Shown: positions 11,859-24,300 of the stretch, in pieces
Numbering within the stretch: the first letter of the stretch is position 1
Layout: each line of letters opens with the position of its first letter
Assembly: GCA_033439265.1 (NCBI GenBank)
Contig: JAVTVX010000009.1
Span: 7,343,109 to 7,407,108 of the forward strand
Length of the DNA: 64,000 bases
Reading direction: 5' to 3'
Source of the DNA: Dillenia suffruticosa
Lineage: Eukaryota; Streptophyta; Magnoliopsida; Dilleniales; Dilleniaceae
Program-made: the position numbers and the translations under genes
The notes under the pieces: generated by a model
Database searches by the model: none
Seen by the model: the letters and a program-made list of their open reading frames with translations, nothing else
What the model was told of the DNA's origin: nothing

Positions 11859-13129
11859 GTAGGATTGGATTTATTAGATAATTTTTCGGAATATTTTCGG
11901 GTATAAAAAAATATGGGGTTGCAAAAATGGGTTTCGGATCACTGATGAGTTTCGTGAATCCGAATATACCGTGACGTTACCCATGTCACATAGATCTTAA
12001 ATATATTTTTTTCTGAATTTTTGGAGCATGTTTTAGCCATGAAAATTGAAATTAAAGTTTTCGACCCTAAGGGTGTCAAAAACTTAAAAACCTAGATCTA
12101 TCCGTGTAGAGGGATTTTTGATTTAAATAAATGGCATATTTGTGTTCTATATGCATTGATCTACGATTTGATATGCATTTTGCATTGAATGGTTGCTGGA
12201 AACTGGGTTTTCCGACGAGGCCGCGGAGGGCCAAAACTTGAATATATAATTCGCCGTGTTTAGGGCTTGAATCTTAAAAAAAAAGGAGTTTGAAATATTT
12301 TTGGGAAGTCCAAATATATTTTCCGACAGAAATCGCCGTAAAAAATAAATCGGAAATGGGATTTCGGAGAACCGGGTCGAAAAACCCAATTGCAGACCCG
12401 TCGAGTAAGGAAGAAGAGGTCCAGACCCGCGGGCGCGTGCAAGACACGCCCGCAGAAGCTTGTCCAGCAGGCACGTGGGGCTCACGCGCGAGCAAGGCGT
12501 GTGAGCCGATCTGGAACCGGAGCGGGTCAAGATCCGACCCACGACCCGACCCGTTTACCACTGTTGGGTCAACTTGACCCGTTGACCGACCCTTGCTGAC
12601 TCGGCTCCGCGTGTGGCAATGCGTGACATTCGTGCTGCGACTGGGAGCGCGTGAGCCAAGCCGCGTCAAGCGCATGGCAGCACGTGAGAAACACACCGCA
12701 ACTTAGAGCGCGTAAGCCGAGCCGTGCCAGACGCGTGGCAGCGTGTGAAGGGTGCATCGCGCGTCTGGCGCGTGACCCAGGTCCTGCCGGTGCGTGGAGG
12801 CGCGTGGCAGGGCCTGTAGAAGCGCCGCTGGTGAGTGGCGGCGCATGGAGACCCCGGCGGCGCGTCAGGTCGTCCAAAATTGATTTTTTCAATTTTTTTT
12901 GGGTCCTATGTGCATATTTGTGACTGTTTGTGGGATTTTGTGCGCTGAATTAAAGTCCGAATGGTGAGATGAGATCCCGGGTTGTGGTGTGTGGTATCCG
13001 TTGACTCATATGCTCACTTTGGGATCAATACTCGATTCATTTTGGATTGTTAATTCGTAAGGTGCACGAAATTGTGAAAATAAGCATTATTAGTCACTGA
13101 TGTCTCTTTCTTTCTGTGTGACAGAGACA
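11859..13129 (+). other. Long Copia leader with a GC-rich core
   Basis: About 1.27 kb separates the primer site from the gag start. The core (about 12370-12860) is strikingly GC-rich in an AT-rich window. It opens with many GACCC/GGGTC words and continues into degenerate repeats of about 60 bp (see 12584-12830). The open frames on both strands here come from the lack of AT-rich stops and have no recognisable domain. Confidence 0.75.
12584..12830 (+). repeat. GC-rich degenerate tandem array, about 60-bp period, ~4 units
   Basis: Units start near 12584, 12645, 12706 and 12766. Each has a GAGCGCGTGAGCC-like opening (GAGCGCGTAAGCCGAGCC in unit 3, TGGCGCGTGACCC in unit 4) and a GCGTGGCAGC-like middle, ending near GCGACTGG/GCGTCTGG. 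The spacing of 61 and 60 bp and the shared word order support tandem duplication. The left-most unit is the weakest. Confidence 0.6.
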
Positions 13130-13990
13130 ATGGCTACGACGAAAAGTATCGTATTTGATCTCGTTAAGGGAGACAAGTTGAACGGTGACAATTATGAGAT
13201 TTGGCACCGTAAAGTTTAATTTGTCTTCGAGGAGCAGGACCTAGCGGAGGTTCTACTACACGAGATGACAGATCCCGGGGTGGGTGATACGTCTCAGGCA
13301 AAACTGGATGAGGAGGCGTATCGTGCATGGAAGAAGAAGGATGGAGGGCATCCTCCTTAGCAGCATGCACGATGATCTGATTCCGGTGTACGAGCAGTAT
13401 CCTACTGCGATGTCGGTTTGGAGTGCTTTGAGAGAGCACCTTGGCTCCCGATCAGCTCCTAAGCTGAGGCTGCTAACTTATAAGTTTATCACCTATAAGA
13501 AGAGACCCGATCATACCATGAAGCATCATTTGATGCATATGTCAAGTATGATCACTTCTCTAAAGAACATGGGGGAGCCAATGTCTGATGAGGTTCAGGT
13601 ACTGAGAGTAATCCAGTCCTTGCCTGACTCCTGGGATGTGGTGAAGACCTATCTCACGCACACTAAGAGTATTCGTACTTTCATGGACGTGCGTAGGCAT
13701 TGTGAGCTCGAGAAGGAGCGCCAGGAGGTGGCTAGGTCGGTTTCCGATCATACCTATGTGGCGGAGTTGAGTAAGGGCTCCAAAGGCATCAAGCGTAAAT
13801 GGCGCAAGCATGACAAGAAACCTAGCTAGGCTAAGAGGAAGCCATCAGCGAAGACTGGTGACAGAGAGCAGAAACGTAAGAAGAAGGAGCTCGACAAGAG
13901 CAGAGTCTGATGCTACGTTTGTGGCAAATCTGGGCATTTCGCTCGCGAGTGTGGTGAGCGAAAGGTCTGTTCTTTTTCTTTACATGGTAT
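13130..13990 (+). pseudogene. Copia gag region (fossil)
   Basis: The start ATGGCTACGACGAAAAG is followed by a Copia gag-type opening (VKGDKLNGDNYEIWH). Next comes the UBN2-type core (LREHLGSRSAPKLRLLTYKF, MKHHLMHMSSMITSLKNMGE, VIQSLPDSWDVVKTYL), then a CCHC zinc knuckle (CGKSGHFAREC) near 13917-13955. Gag would form the virus-like particle. The region is broken. Confidence 0.85.
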
Positions 13991-14219
13991 GAGTTATGTT
14001 TTATCCACCGACCATGTAGCTCGATATAGGAGTGCATATGTGAAGTTCTGCTGATTGAGTCCCCAAGCGAGGAGGCTGTACGTGGGGAACGGAGTATTTG
14101 TGGTTGTGAAGGGGATTGGTACATGCAAGCTGATGCTGCCAAGTAACTAAGTCCTATATCTGCATGATATGCTGTATGCTCCCGAAATTTGACGGAATCT
14201 CATATCTGTCCTTTGTTTA

Positions 14220-15350
14220 GATAGTTTAGGATACTCTGTCATTTTCAGAAATTTGAGCATTTCTGTCATCTACGATAACTCTATTTTATATACTAGTTTA
14301 GTCCATGATAGACTTTATGCGTTGGATTTAGTTTCCTTTAATAAAATTTCTGATTTGTCTCCTATTGCGTATACATCTGATAGTGTAGTTGATGATATTT
14401 CCATTTGGCATAGTAGACTTGGCCACATAGGGCAAGAGAGAATGAACCGATTAGCTATAAGTGGCTTGCTGGGCCTGCTAACCCGGATCGAGTTGCCCTT
14501 ATCTGAGTTTTGCCTAGCTGGCAAAGCGACGAGAAAACCATTTGAAAAGGCAATGAGGGCTGGGACCCCATTACAATTGATCCACTCCGATATTTGTGGA
14601 CCTATGAATGTGAGAGCCTGAAACGGAGCCACGTATTTCATTACGTTCATAGATTATTACACGCATTTCGGTTACGTCTACCTAATCTCGAACAAGTTTG
14701 AGGCATTAGATTGCTTCAGGAGGTTTATCAGCGAGGTAGAAAACCAGTTAGATTTGAGAATTAAAACTCTCAGAACCAATTGACAACACGAGTATTTGTT
14801 TGAGGAGTTTAAAGAGCTCTATTTCGAAAAGGGTATTACGAGACAGTTGACTGTTCCTGTTACTCCCCAGTAGAATGGGGTAGTCGAGAGAAGGAATAAA
14901 ACTCTGTTAAAAATGGTGAGATCGATGATGGCGCAGACCAATTTAGCTATCTCCCATTGGGGAGATGCATTGTTGACTGCTGCCTACGTTCTTAACCGTG
15001 TTCTAACCAAATTCGTAGTCAGTATCCCATACGAGCTTTGGACAGAGAGGCAGCCTGACCTTAGCCATTTGACACTATGGGGTTGTGCCGCATACGTTCA
15101 CGATTCCTCATACCTACACGGCAAATTAGACCCGCGGGGAAAGAAATGTATCTTTGTAAGGTACTTTGAACATTCTAAGGGACATGTGTTCCTAGATGAA
15201 CGTACGGATGACACGGTCTCCGAGATCGAATATCGTAATGCTACCTTCTTGGAAAATGATTTTCCTAAGAGAGACGAAATCGACCAGGATTTCACTTTTT
15301 ATGAGATGGGTGAGTCTGACGGCCCAACTGAGCCCAGGGGTGGGACCTAA
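14220..15350 (+). pseudogene. Copia GAG-pre-integrase and integrase region (fossil)
   Basis: The pre-integrase zinc-binding part is seen as IWHSRLGHIGQERMNRLAIS, followed by HSDICGPMNV at the start of the integrase core. The downstream core continues with ALLTAAYVLNRVLTKFV, PYELWTERQPDLSHLTLWGC and the GKLDPRGKKCIFV segment typical of Copia integrases. It lies upstream of reverse transcriptase. The region is broken. Confidence 0.88.
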
Positions 15351-15479
15351 GAGCCTGAAAAGGATCTTGGTCCCAGTGGGAGTGACCCATCTCGAGGTGA
15401 GGAGGCTCCTCCTCCTCGTAGGAGTAGTCGGGGATATGTACCCCGACGTCATTTTCTGATAGAGGATGAGATCCTCGTC

Positions 15480-17068
15480 GTGACTCCCGAAAATGATGAG
15501 GAACCTCAAACCTTTGAGAAGGCTCTCCAGAGTCCTATGAAGGACCAATGGCTAGAGGCCATGAAAGAGGAGATGGAATCAATGAGGATCAACGGGGTCT
15601 GGAACCTAATTGACCTACCTGAGGATAGAAGGGCCATAGGGAACAAGTGGGTTCTCAAAATCAAAAGAAAGACCGACGGATCGGTGGAAAGATACAAAAC
15701 CCGTCTAGTAGCCAAGGGTTACACACAGACAAAGGGTATTGATTACGAGGAAACTTTCTCCCCCGTAGTCAAATTTACATCGATTCATCTATTCTTGGCG
15801 ATTGTCGCAAACATGGATCTAGAGAGTTGTATCAGATGGATGTAAAGACCGCTTTCCTTAACGGAAACCTGGATGAGGAGATCTACATGGAGCAGCCCTT
15901 TGGGTTCGTTCTAGTAGGTCATAAGGACAATGTCTGTCGATTTCGGAAGTCGATATATGACCTAAAGCAATCATCCAGGCGGTGGTACCTAAGATTTCAC
16001 GAGAAGGTGATATCTTATGGTTTTACAATGATTGAGGAGGATTATTGTGTTTATTTGATACGACCTGATAACTCTTTTGTGATCCTGTCCCTATATGTGA
16101 ACGATGTAATGTTGGCTGGGAACAACATTCAGTATCTGATGACGATCAAGGCATGGTTGTCATTGAGTTTCGATATGATAGAAATGGGTGAAGCTGAGTT
16201 CATCCTTGGAGTTAAGATCCAGAGAGATCGATCGAGAAGAATGTTGGCTCTTTTACAAGAGACCTACATTAAGAAAATTCTCGAGTGCTTTAGGATGAGT
16301 GATTGTAATCCCATTGATACTCCAATCGCCAAGTGTGATGGCCTGAGTCTTGAGATGTGCCCGAAAACTCAAAAAGAAATAAGGGAGATGCGTAAAATCT
16401 CTTGTTCCAACGCAGTGGGAAGTCTGATGTATGCGATGTTGTGTACACGACCAGACATATATTACACAGTCGGTCTAGTGAGCAGATATCAATCAAATTC
16501 TGGAAGGGGTCACTGGAGAGCAGTGAAAAGGATTTTTAGATATCTCAAGGCAACTGCGAGCCACTCCTTGTGTTATGGGAGAGGTGATTTGCGCCTCATA
16601 AGATATTCAGACGCCGACTGGGGCGGTGATCTGGATAAGCGCAAATCGACATCAGGTTTTGTATTCTTGCTCAATGGCGGTACCATTTCTTGGAGCAGCA
16701 AGAAGCAGACCTGTGTAGCTTTATCTACGATGGAGGCTGAGTTCGTGGCTTGCTCAGTCACAGTTTAGGAGAGTGTTTGGTTTCGGAGACTATTAGATGA
16801 CTTAGGAGTTGTGGCTGATAGTGGGAGGCCAGTGATGATCTACTGTGATAATCAGACTGCTATCGCCTATACTCGAGACCCTAAGTATCATAGTAGGATC
16901 AAACACATCGACACCAAATATAATTTTGTTAGAGACATCATCGAGAAGGGTGAAGTGACCGTCAAGTACATTTCGACACATTGCATGGTGGCTGACCCTT
17001 TCACCAAACCCATCACTAGAGACTCATTTATAGCACATAGAGAGTCATTGGGTTTGAGAATATTTTGA
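15480..17068 (+). pseudogene. Copia reverse transcriptase and RNase H region (fossil)
   Basis: The RT landmarks are in order: WLEAMKEEMESMRINGVWNL, NKWVLKIKRKTDGSVERYKT, LVAKGYTQTKGIDYEETFSP, MDVKTAFLNGNLDEEIYMEQ and KSIYDLKQSSRRWYLRFHE. RNase H follows with YSDADWGGDLDKRKSTSGFV, VALSTMEAEFVA and IKHIDTKYNFVRDIIEKGEV. The region is broken in a few places but well preserved in sequence. Confidence 0.92.
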
Positions 17069-17365
17069 CTTTTCTCATTGTACTAAACTGACGATGTGAT
17101 ACTTATTATATTTATATATGATTTTGTGCATTATTCAGTTGCATTTATAAATATTTTTCTTTAAATAATGCACTTATATATATCATGTATATTTTTGATG
17201 TGATAAAATATATATCAGGCAGGCAAAGTCGACTCTCTCATACGAGCGACCACCTCCAGCTCTGAGTGAGCGGAGATGAGACGGTTTCTAGTCGTAAGAG
17301 GCATTGAGAGTGGCTCAGTTAGAACAAAAATCGCCATGATACGTGTTCAGGATGAGGTAATTTGA

Positions 17366-17693
17366 TAGTAGACTATTCTAGGGTTATTAAATATAGGCCT
17401 CTATTTAATAATCCCAAAACAATCATAAACACTAAGGATAAAGATTAAATAAATACCCACAAAGATCAAGCAAATAAGATCATTTAGATCTCACAATCAT
17501 CATTCATCAAGGTTTCAATAATCCTTTGACTAGAAAAGAAATTAAAATGAAAACATAATGAAAGAAAAACTCACAATAAAATAAATGTTGCTTCTAAGAA
17601 AAATAAAGAAAAGAACAAGGAATTCTCCCGGCTGAAGGCAGCAACCTGCTATTTTTCTCCTCTTTTCCTGCTTTTGCACACCCTCAAAAGCCA
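17366..17693 (-). repeat. Partial LTR copy of Athila A (3' side of the element)
   Basis: The segment matches the middle of the full LTR (27313-27640) at about 314 of 328 positions. It begins at TAGTAGACTATTCTAGGG and ends at CCTCAAAAGCCA. It is only part of the 1387-bp LTR. Confidence 0.9.
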
Positions 17694-17722
17694 CACCTAG
17701 ATGATGCTTGTCCTCAAGCATT
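17691..17722 (-). other. Hairpin plus G-run cassette near the 3' end of Athila A
   Basis: In element sense it is a stem-loop (ATGCTTG-AGGA-CAAGCAT, perfect 7-bp arms at 17704-17710 and 17715-17721) followed by CATCTAGGTGTGG. The corresponding site in Athila B abuts the LTR and forms the polypurine tract. Confidence 0.7.
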
Positions 17723-19037
17723 CCCAACTCATCTAAATCGGACACTAAAAACCTGCTTGTTTTTCTTTCAAGTCCCCAAGTCAATAATCACTATTAAAAG
17801 TTAAGCTGAAAGCATAATCAAAACAGCAAGTACTTCACAGTATTCCGTACTAAAACAGCCACTATATATCCCAACAGTCACTTATGAAATCCAAACAGCA
17901 AGATTCGACAATCATCTCCAAGGGGGTCACTCTAATGCACTCGAAAGGGTAAAGAATATTTCAATAACACTCAAATCAATACATTGGAATTGGCATTACC
18001 ATATGCTTGCAAATATATCAAATTTCCACCACCTAAAAATTAGAATTTCATGCATCAATCTAAAGGTCTTTCATTTGGTTGTAACGTGGCTAGGGTTAGG
18101 GGTAGGATAAAAGGGAATATCAAGAGTTAAAATCATACCAAAGGCCATATATAATTAACCACACAATTTTTTTATAACATTGATCGATATTTACCTCAAC
18201 AAATAGCAAACAAAATTGGCTTCTTGCTCCTCAAATGAATAGACAATAGCAAACAACATACAAGAATATCAAATGCTTTCTCAATTTTCTATGACTGAAG
18301 TGTAAATGAATTTTCAATCAAAATACAACACTTCTTTTTCTCAACCACTTTTTTTTTTCTTTTTTCAGCATTTTTTTTGTTTGTTTTCTCTTGCTTTTTT
18401 CTTCGAACATATATCATCTTCATGAAAATGTCAATATCAAAATTCCAATCATCATCTTCCTATTGAGGCGAATATAAAACCAAAATCATGCAATTAAATA
18501 TATATACCTTTGGTACTAGGGTTTGAAACGAAGGCTAAAATCAAAGGCTAGGTGTTGTATTGAGTGGGTTTTAAAGAAGAAAAAGGGTAAAGGCTCAAAT
18601 TGGGTAACTAAGGGTTTATGAAATCAGTGTATGGATTTTAAGAAAGCCAAAAATGGGGTAGAACCTAAATGCCTTTGTCATTTCAATGCATAAAATTCTA
18701 TAATATGGTCTCGAAATGCATAACAATGTAAGTTCTAGAATGTGCAATCCAAGTGTGATAATCACTCATCAAAAAAATAACGTCGAGCACAAAGAATGAA
18801 TTTGCTCGTTTATGGCTCAAAACCTCACTTTTTAAGTAGTGTTTATGTCAAATCTTTGCATGCTTATCATTCAAAGAAAACTATTAAAGACATGAGCAGC
18901 CATCTTAAGCACAAAAACACCATTGATACAAGCCATTTGTCATACATCTCCAGCCACCCAAATAGCATACATCAACAAAGGGAACTTAAAATGCCTATAA
19001 AGAATGCTCCTATGTATGAATCTAAAATAAGGCTAAC
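17723..19037 (-). other. 3' untranslated region of Athila A
   Basis: This stretch lies between ORF3 and the LTR copy and has no supported gene. It shares blocks with the same region of Athila B, for example around 18016-18120 against 30625-30730 (TAATCAAATCTCCACCAC in B; GGTTGTAACGTGGCTAGGG in A). This shows common descent of the two elements rather than chance. Confidence 0.7.
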
Positions 19038-19078
19038 CTCCCCCACACCTAAATCATACATTGTCCCCAATGTATGCC
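19038..19078 (-). other. Second hairpin plus G-run cassette in Athila A
   Basis: In element sense a perfect 9-bp-arm hairpin (CATACATTG-GGGA-CAATGTATG, 19055-19076) is followed by ATTTAGGTGTGGGGGAGG. It sits just after ORF3, about 1.35 kb upstream of the first cassette. Confidence 0.75.
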
Positions 19079-19161
19079 GAAATGAAGAAAGAGCAAAAGA
19101 AAAGAAGAAAACATGCCAAAATGAAGAAACAAACAAGAAGGCAAGATAAAACAATACTCCC

Positions 19162-20598
19162 CTACGGTGGAGGTGGAAACAAAGGACGAAAGTCGACGAA
19201 CTCGAAATATGCCATAAGGTTGTGTTCCATGCGAGACAAGCGGTCATCGATAGATTGAAGTATGGGTGTGGAAAAGGGGACTGCAGAGGGATGAAGGATT
19301 GCCTCAGGGATGGGAGAACTTGTAGGAGGACAAGAAAAATGCTTCGGGCGTGCACCCGGAGGGTTAAAAGTGTAATGCCCATCGGAAACCGATAAAACAC
19401 CCATACGTACTAAACAATCTAAATCCAACGGTTCGATGGGGCATGCTTCATGTAGATCATGATTAGCCAAGTCCAACACGCCCAAATTAACGGCCAGAAG
19501 GGTAATGAGGGAGCCCAAAATTAATGGTCGCTTTGGCTTATTCACACAAGATAAGAATTGAGAGGCTACCCAATACCCGAAATTAACTCGTTGGTTGGTG
19601 TGCATGCACCATAGGAAAAAAAGTTCAGGTTTTGTGCAAACGGCGGAGTTATCCTTGCGGCCAGAGAAACTAAAGGCCAGAACCCTATGAATGAGTCGCA
19701 ATGCATTATCCTTCAAATAGGTACCCTTTGAATGACTAGGGTGATAAGGAATAGGATCAACAGTCAGCTCAGTCCAGATGCGCATGTATGTAGAGTTAAA
19801 ATGGGGAGGGAAATCACAGAAACTAGTCTGATATGCAGAGGACTGGGTGTGAGCCTCACTGAGGAATCTTAGGGCAACGTTAAATTCAGTCAAGGAGAGA
19901 TGAAATGAGTGATTCATCAAGCGAAAGTGAATTAAGTTAGGGGTATAGGCAGTGAAATCCGTGGGTGTGTGAAAGCGAAAAGTGGTATAAAATTCATAAG
20001 TTAGCTCAAGCAGGGCAGGGAAAGTGCAGTTCAAGTATTGCTCCCAGCCAATAGCAGAGAGATATCGGGCAATGGAGTCATGCAAATTCAGTACTTGCAA
20101 CGATGGAAAATGAAAGGATTTACAAGGAATGATACGTCTAACAGAAATAGCAGAGTACCTTTGACGCGCTTCAGCAGAATGAAATCGCAGACAGCCGCGA
20201 AGGTGAGTACGCGGCGGGGGAAGGACAGATTTCCCTTTCGCTACCCTTGAACGGACGCGAGGCCGTTTCGGAATGGAAGAGGAGGGTGCGGCTGCCGTTG
20301 TTGGTTCACGAACTTCAGGAGTCGGAGAGCGATCAATAGGAGGGGAGTGGGGAGGGCGATCACTCGAAGGAGATGAAGATGGAGATCCGTGATGGCCCGT
20401 GGGTGGATTGGAGGGTAAGTGAGGGCGGGAGTGAGCGGTGGAAGGCGAAGGGTTGGCGGGAGGCGATGAAGGCGATTCGTCGCTATCGGAGGAGAGAGAG
20501 ATGCGAGATGCACCTTGACTCTTCGGTCCTTGGGGCCAACGCGGGCGGAGGCCAAAGCGACGACGGTGGTGGTGAGGGTGGATCTGCTTCCTGGCCAT
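19162..20598 (-). CDS. Athila ORF3 (env-position protein), looks whole
   Basis: A 478-aa reading frame starts at MARKQIHPHHHRRR; the open frame extends a further 79 codons upstream, but this Met fits the Athila ORF3 start. A basic N-terminus and a Ser/Pro-rich stretch (residues about 30-110) are followed by the plant-transposon domain of this family. That domain includes LRFHSAEARQRYSAISVRRI, LHDSIARYLSAIGWEQYLNC, FPALLELTYEFYTTFRF and LIHFRLMNHSFHLSLTEFNV. ORF3 lies on the same strand as pol, downstream of integrase, where Athila elements carry their so-called env-like gene. I see no clear signal peptide or transmembrane anchor, so an envelope function is not supported by sequence. It is one open frame in an otherwise broken element. 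Confidence 0.8.
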   Translation of the reverse strand: MARKQIHPHHHRRRFGLRPRWPQGPKSQGASRISLSSDSDESPSSPPANPSPSTAHSRPHLPSNPPTGHHGSPSSSPSSDRPPHSPPIDRSPTPEVREPTTAAAPSSSIPKRPRVRSRVAKGKSVLPPPRTHLRGCLRFHSAEARQRYSAISVRRIIPCKSFHFPSLQVLNLHDSIARYLSAIGWEQYLNCTFPALLELTYEFYTTFRFHTPTDFTAYTPNLIHFRLMNHSFHLSLTEFNVALRFLSEAHTQSSAYQTSFCDFPPHFNSTYMRIWTELTVDPIPYHPSHSKGTYLKDNALRLIHRVLAFSFSGRKDNSAVCTKPELFFLWCMHTNQRVNFGYWVASQFLSCVNKPKRPLILGSLITLLAVNLGVLDLANHDLHEACPIEPLDLDCLVRMGVLSVSDGHYTFNPPGARPKHFSCPPTSSPIPEAILHPSAVPFSTPILQSIDDRLSRMEHNLMAYFEFVDFRPLFPPPP

Positions 20599-21307
20599 CG
20601 GTGGCGGCAGCGGAGATAGCGTCGAAGGCGAAAATAGGAAAGAAAACCCTAGAAAACAAAGGGCGAAAGTTAGATCAGACAAGGTAAAGTGGATTCTTCT
20701 CTTTGTCTTCTTTTTTCTTTTTCTTGTTTTTTTTTTTTGTTGCAGAAGTGGGCCGAACTTAAGGCGTGGGCACGCCGTAAATGAAATGAGATTTTGTCTG
20801 TCTAATGGTTGAAGGGCCAGACGTGGACGGAGCATAGTGTGTGGTCACGCCCTATTGTGGGAGTACGTCTGCCAGTGGGAGTGAGATGGACAGATGTGAA
20901 AAGTGATTATGGCGTGGGCACGCCTTAAAGGAAAATGATGTCTGCCCGTGTAAATGAGGTGGGCATATGTGAGTAGGAGATAGGGCGTGGGCACGCCCTA
21001 TAGTGCGACCGCTTCTGATTTTTTTTTTTTATTTTTTATTTTGAATAGTCACTCCTAAAACAAGTTTAAAGAAGGAAAATAAAGAGAATGAATAATTAAA
21101 ATAAAAAATAAATAATAATAATAATAATAACGAATAAAATAAAAATAGGACTATTGGGTTGCCTCCCAATGAGCGCCTTTGTTTATCGTCTTTGGCTCGA
21201 CATTGTCTTCTCATCTTACTCCTCCTTGTATGTGGGATGTGCCAAATGAACTTCCTCCACTGTAGAGACATCAAATCTGTCAATAAATGGTTTCAATCGT
21301 TGTCCAT

Positions 21308-24300
21308 TCACCTTAAAGTGTTGTTAGTCTCTATATTTTTAATTTCAATAGCACCATGAGGAGAGATACTTACTACCGAATATGGTCCTGTCCATTGAGA
21401 TTTTAACTTACCGGGCATAAACTTCAATTTGGAATCGAAAAGAAGCACTTTTTGACCTTCAAAGAAGTGTTTTTGCCGACGAAGTTTATCGTGAACAAGT
21501 TTAGTCATTTATTTGTAAAGCCTTGCATTGTTGTGAGCTTCCAAATGAATCTCTTCCAATTCCTGAAGTTGCAACTTCCTCTCCCATCCAACTTCCTTGG
21601 CATCTAAGTTGCATTGCTTGACTGCCCAAAAAGCACGATGTTCAATAGCAACCGGTAAATGACATAACTTACCAAAGACTAATCGGTATGGTGACATTCC
21701 AATTGGGATTTTGAATGCAGTTTGATAAGCCCAGAGTGCATCCTCCAATCGTAAACTCCAATCCTTACGGCTTGGATTTACTGTTTTTTCCAAAATGCTC
21801 TTAATCTCACGGTTAGAAACTTCTGCTTGCCCATTGGTTTGAGGATGGTATGCGGTAGCTACTCGGTGATTAACTCCGTATTTGCGCATTAAAGCTTCCA
21901 CCGTACGATTGCAAAAATGTGTACCTTGATCATTGATGATCGCCTTCGGTACGCCAAACCTACAGAAAATGTTAGATTTAAGGAAACTTACAACAACCGT
22001 AGAATCATTAGTACGGGTAGCTTTTGCTTCTACCCATTTCGAGACATAGTCTACTGCAAGCAAAATATATAGAAAGCCACATGAACTAGGAAAGCGTCCC
22101 ATAAAATCCATACCCCATACATCGAAAATTTCACAAAATAAAATTGGGGTTTGAGGCATTTCATCCCTAGAAGATATGTTGCCCATCCTTTGACAATTCA
22201 CACAACTCTTACAATATTGGTATGCATCCTTGAAGATGTTTCCCAATAGAAACCACTATCAAGAATTTTTCTAGTTGTTCTTTTGGGACCAAAATGACCA
22301 CCACATGCATGACTATGACAATGAGCAAGAATGAAATGAATTTCATCGTTAGGCACACATCTACGAATGATTTGATCAGATCCTATTTTCCACAAGTACG
22401 GTTCATCCCAAATGTAGTACTTCGAGTCATTCCTAAGCTTGTTCCTTTGTGCAATACTTAGGTCATGAGGAAGAATCCCAGTTACAAGAAAATTTACAAT
22501 GTCAGCAAACCAAAGTTCCTTACCTGTCTTACCTTGTAGGGTAAACAATTGCTCATCCGGAAATGTTTCAGATATAGGTAAGGATTCTTCTTCTCACACC
22601 AAGCGACTCAAATGATCAGCTACAGAATTTTCAAGTCCCTTCCTGTCCTTAATCTCCCAATCGAATTCTTGCAAAACCAGAACCCATCGGATAAGTCGTG
22701 GTTTTGACTCCTTCTTTGAAAGCAAATATTTCAAGGCTGCATGATCAGAGTAAACGACAACCTTAGATCTTAACAAATAAGATCTAAATTTCTCAAAAGC
22801 AAAAACTATGGCAAGAAGCTCCTTCTCAGTTGTGGTATAGTTGCATTGCGTTGGATTGAGTGTTCTTGATGCATAGTAAATGGCATGAGATTGCTTCCCT
22901 TCCTTTTGTCCGAGCACAGCTCCCACAGCATAGTGACTTGCATCGCACATCAATTCAAAAGGTAGATCCCAATTGGGTGCCTGCAAAACCGGAGCTGAAG
23001 TTAGCAAAGTTTTCAATGTATCAAAAGCTTCCTTACACTCATTTCCAAAATCGAATAGAACATCGTGTTGCAACAATCGCGAGAGTGGTTGAGCTATTTT
23101 CGAGAAGTCCTTAATGAATCGTCGATAGAAACCTGCATGATCAAGAAAACTTCAAATTTCTCGCACATTAGTAGGATATGACAAGTTAGCAATTAAATCC
23201 ACCTTGGCTTTGTCAACTTCAATGCCTCTTGAAGAAATTACATGACCTAACACTATTCCCTCCTTCACCATAAAATGGCATTTCTCATAATTAAGGACTA
23301 GATTAGTGTCAATGCATCTCTTAAGAACTTTACACAAATTATCTAAGCATTGATTGAATGAATCACCATACACCGTAAAATCATCCATGAAAATTTCGAT
23401 GCAATCTTCAATTAAATCAGAAAATATACTCATCATGCATCTTTGAAATGTTCCCGGTGCATTACAAAGTCCAAAGGGCATCCTACGATATGCAAATGTT
23501 CCAAAAGGGCAAGTAAAGGTAGTCTTTTCCTGATCTTCTTGAGCTACAACTATTTGATAATAGTCCGAGTACCCATCCAAGAAACAGAAAAACAATTTAC
23601 CCGCCAATCTTTCTAGCATCTGATCAATGAAAGGTAAAGGGAAATGATCCTTCCGAGTGGCGGTATTTAATTTTCTAAAGTCAATGCACATTCGCCATCC
23701 GGTTTGAAGTCTCATTGGTACCAGCTCATTATTCTCATTTTTTACCAATTGAATTCCACTCTTTTTGGGGACAACATGAACCGGACTTACCCATTGACTA
23801 TCAGAAATAGGATATATAATTCCTAACTCTAACAGTTTCAAAATTTCCTTCAAAATAATATCTTTCATGGTGGGATTGAGTTTTCGTTGAGGTTCTCTTA
23901 CTGGTTTGGAATCGGATTCGAGTAGAATGCGATGCATACACACAGAAGGGCTGATACCTTTTAGGTCTGCCAAGGTCCATCCGATAGCCATTTTGTATTC
24001 TCTCAATACCCGCATTAAGCTCTCTTCTTGATTTTCGGTCAAGTCCTTGGCTATGATTACTGGCAGGGTTTCGTTGTCACCTAAGTATGCATACTTAAGA
24101 TGTTTAGGTAAAGGCTTCAACTCGAGCTTTGGGGCCTGCATTATAGAAGAAAGAATTTTCTCGTTAGAAAAAGGTAATGGTAGGAAATTACTGACTTGCC
24201 TGAGGGGTAACTCCGGTGTAGACTGCAAAGCCATGATAGTTTCCTCGGTGTCTTCATCTCGAGTTACCTCGGTTTGTTTATCTGTCCATCCCTTTTTCAG

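Noticed and set aside
12147-12923. Several overlapping frames of 60-140 codons on both strands
   Set aside because: They lie in the GC-rich Copia leader, where stops are rare on all strands. The translations are Ala/Arg/Pro-rich and share no known domain.
17349-17353. AGGAT as a target duplication for Athila A, against CGGAT at 28086-28090
   Set aside because: Only four of five bases agree, and the LTR next to it is partial, so the match may be chance.
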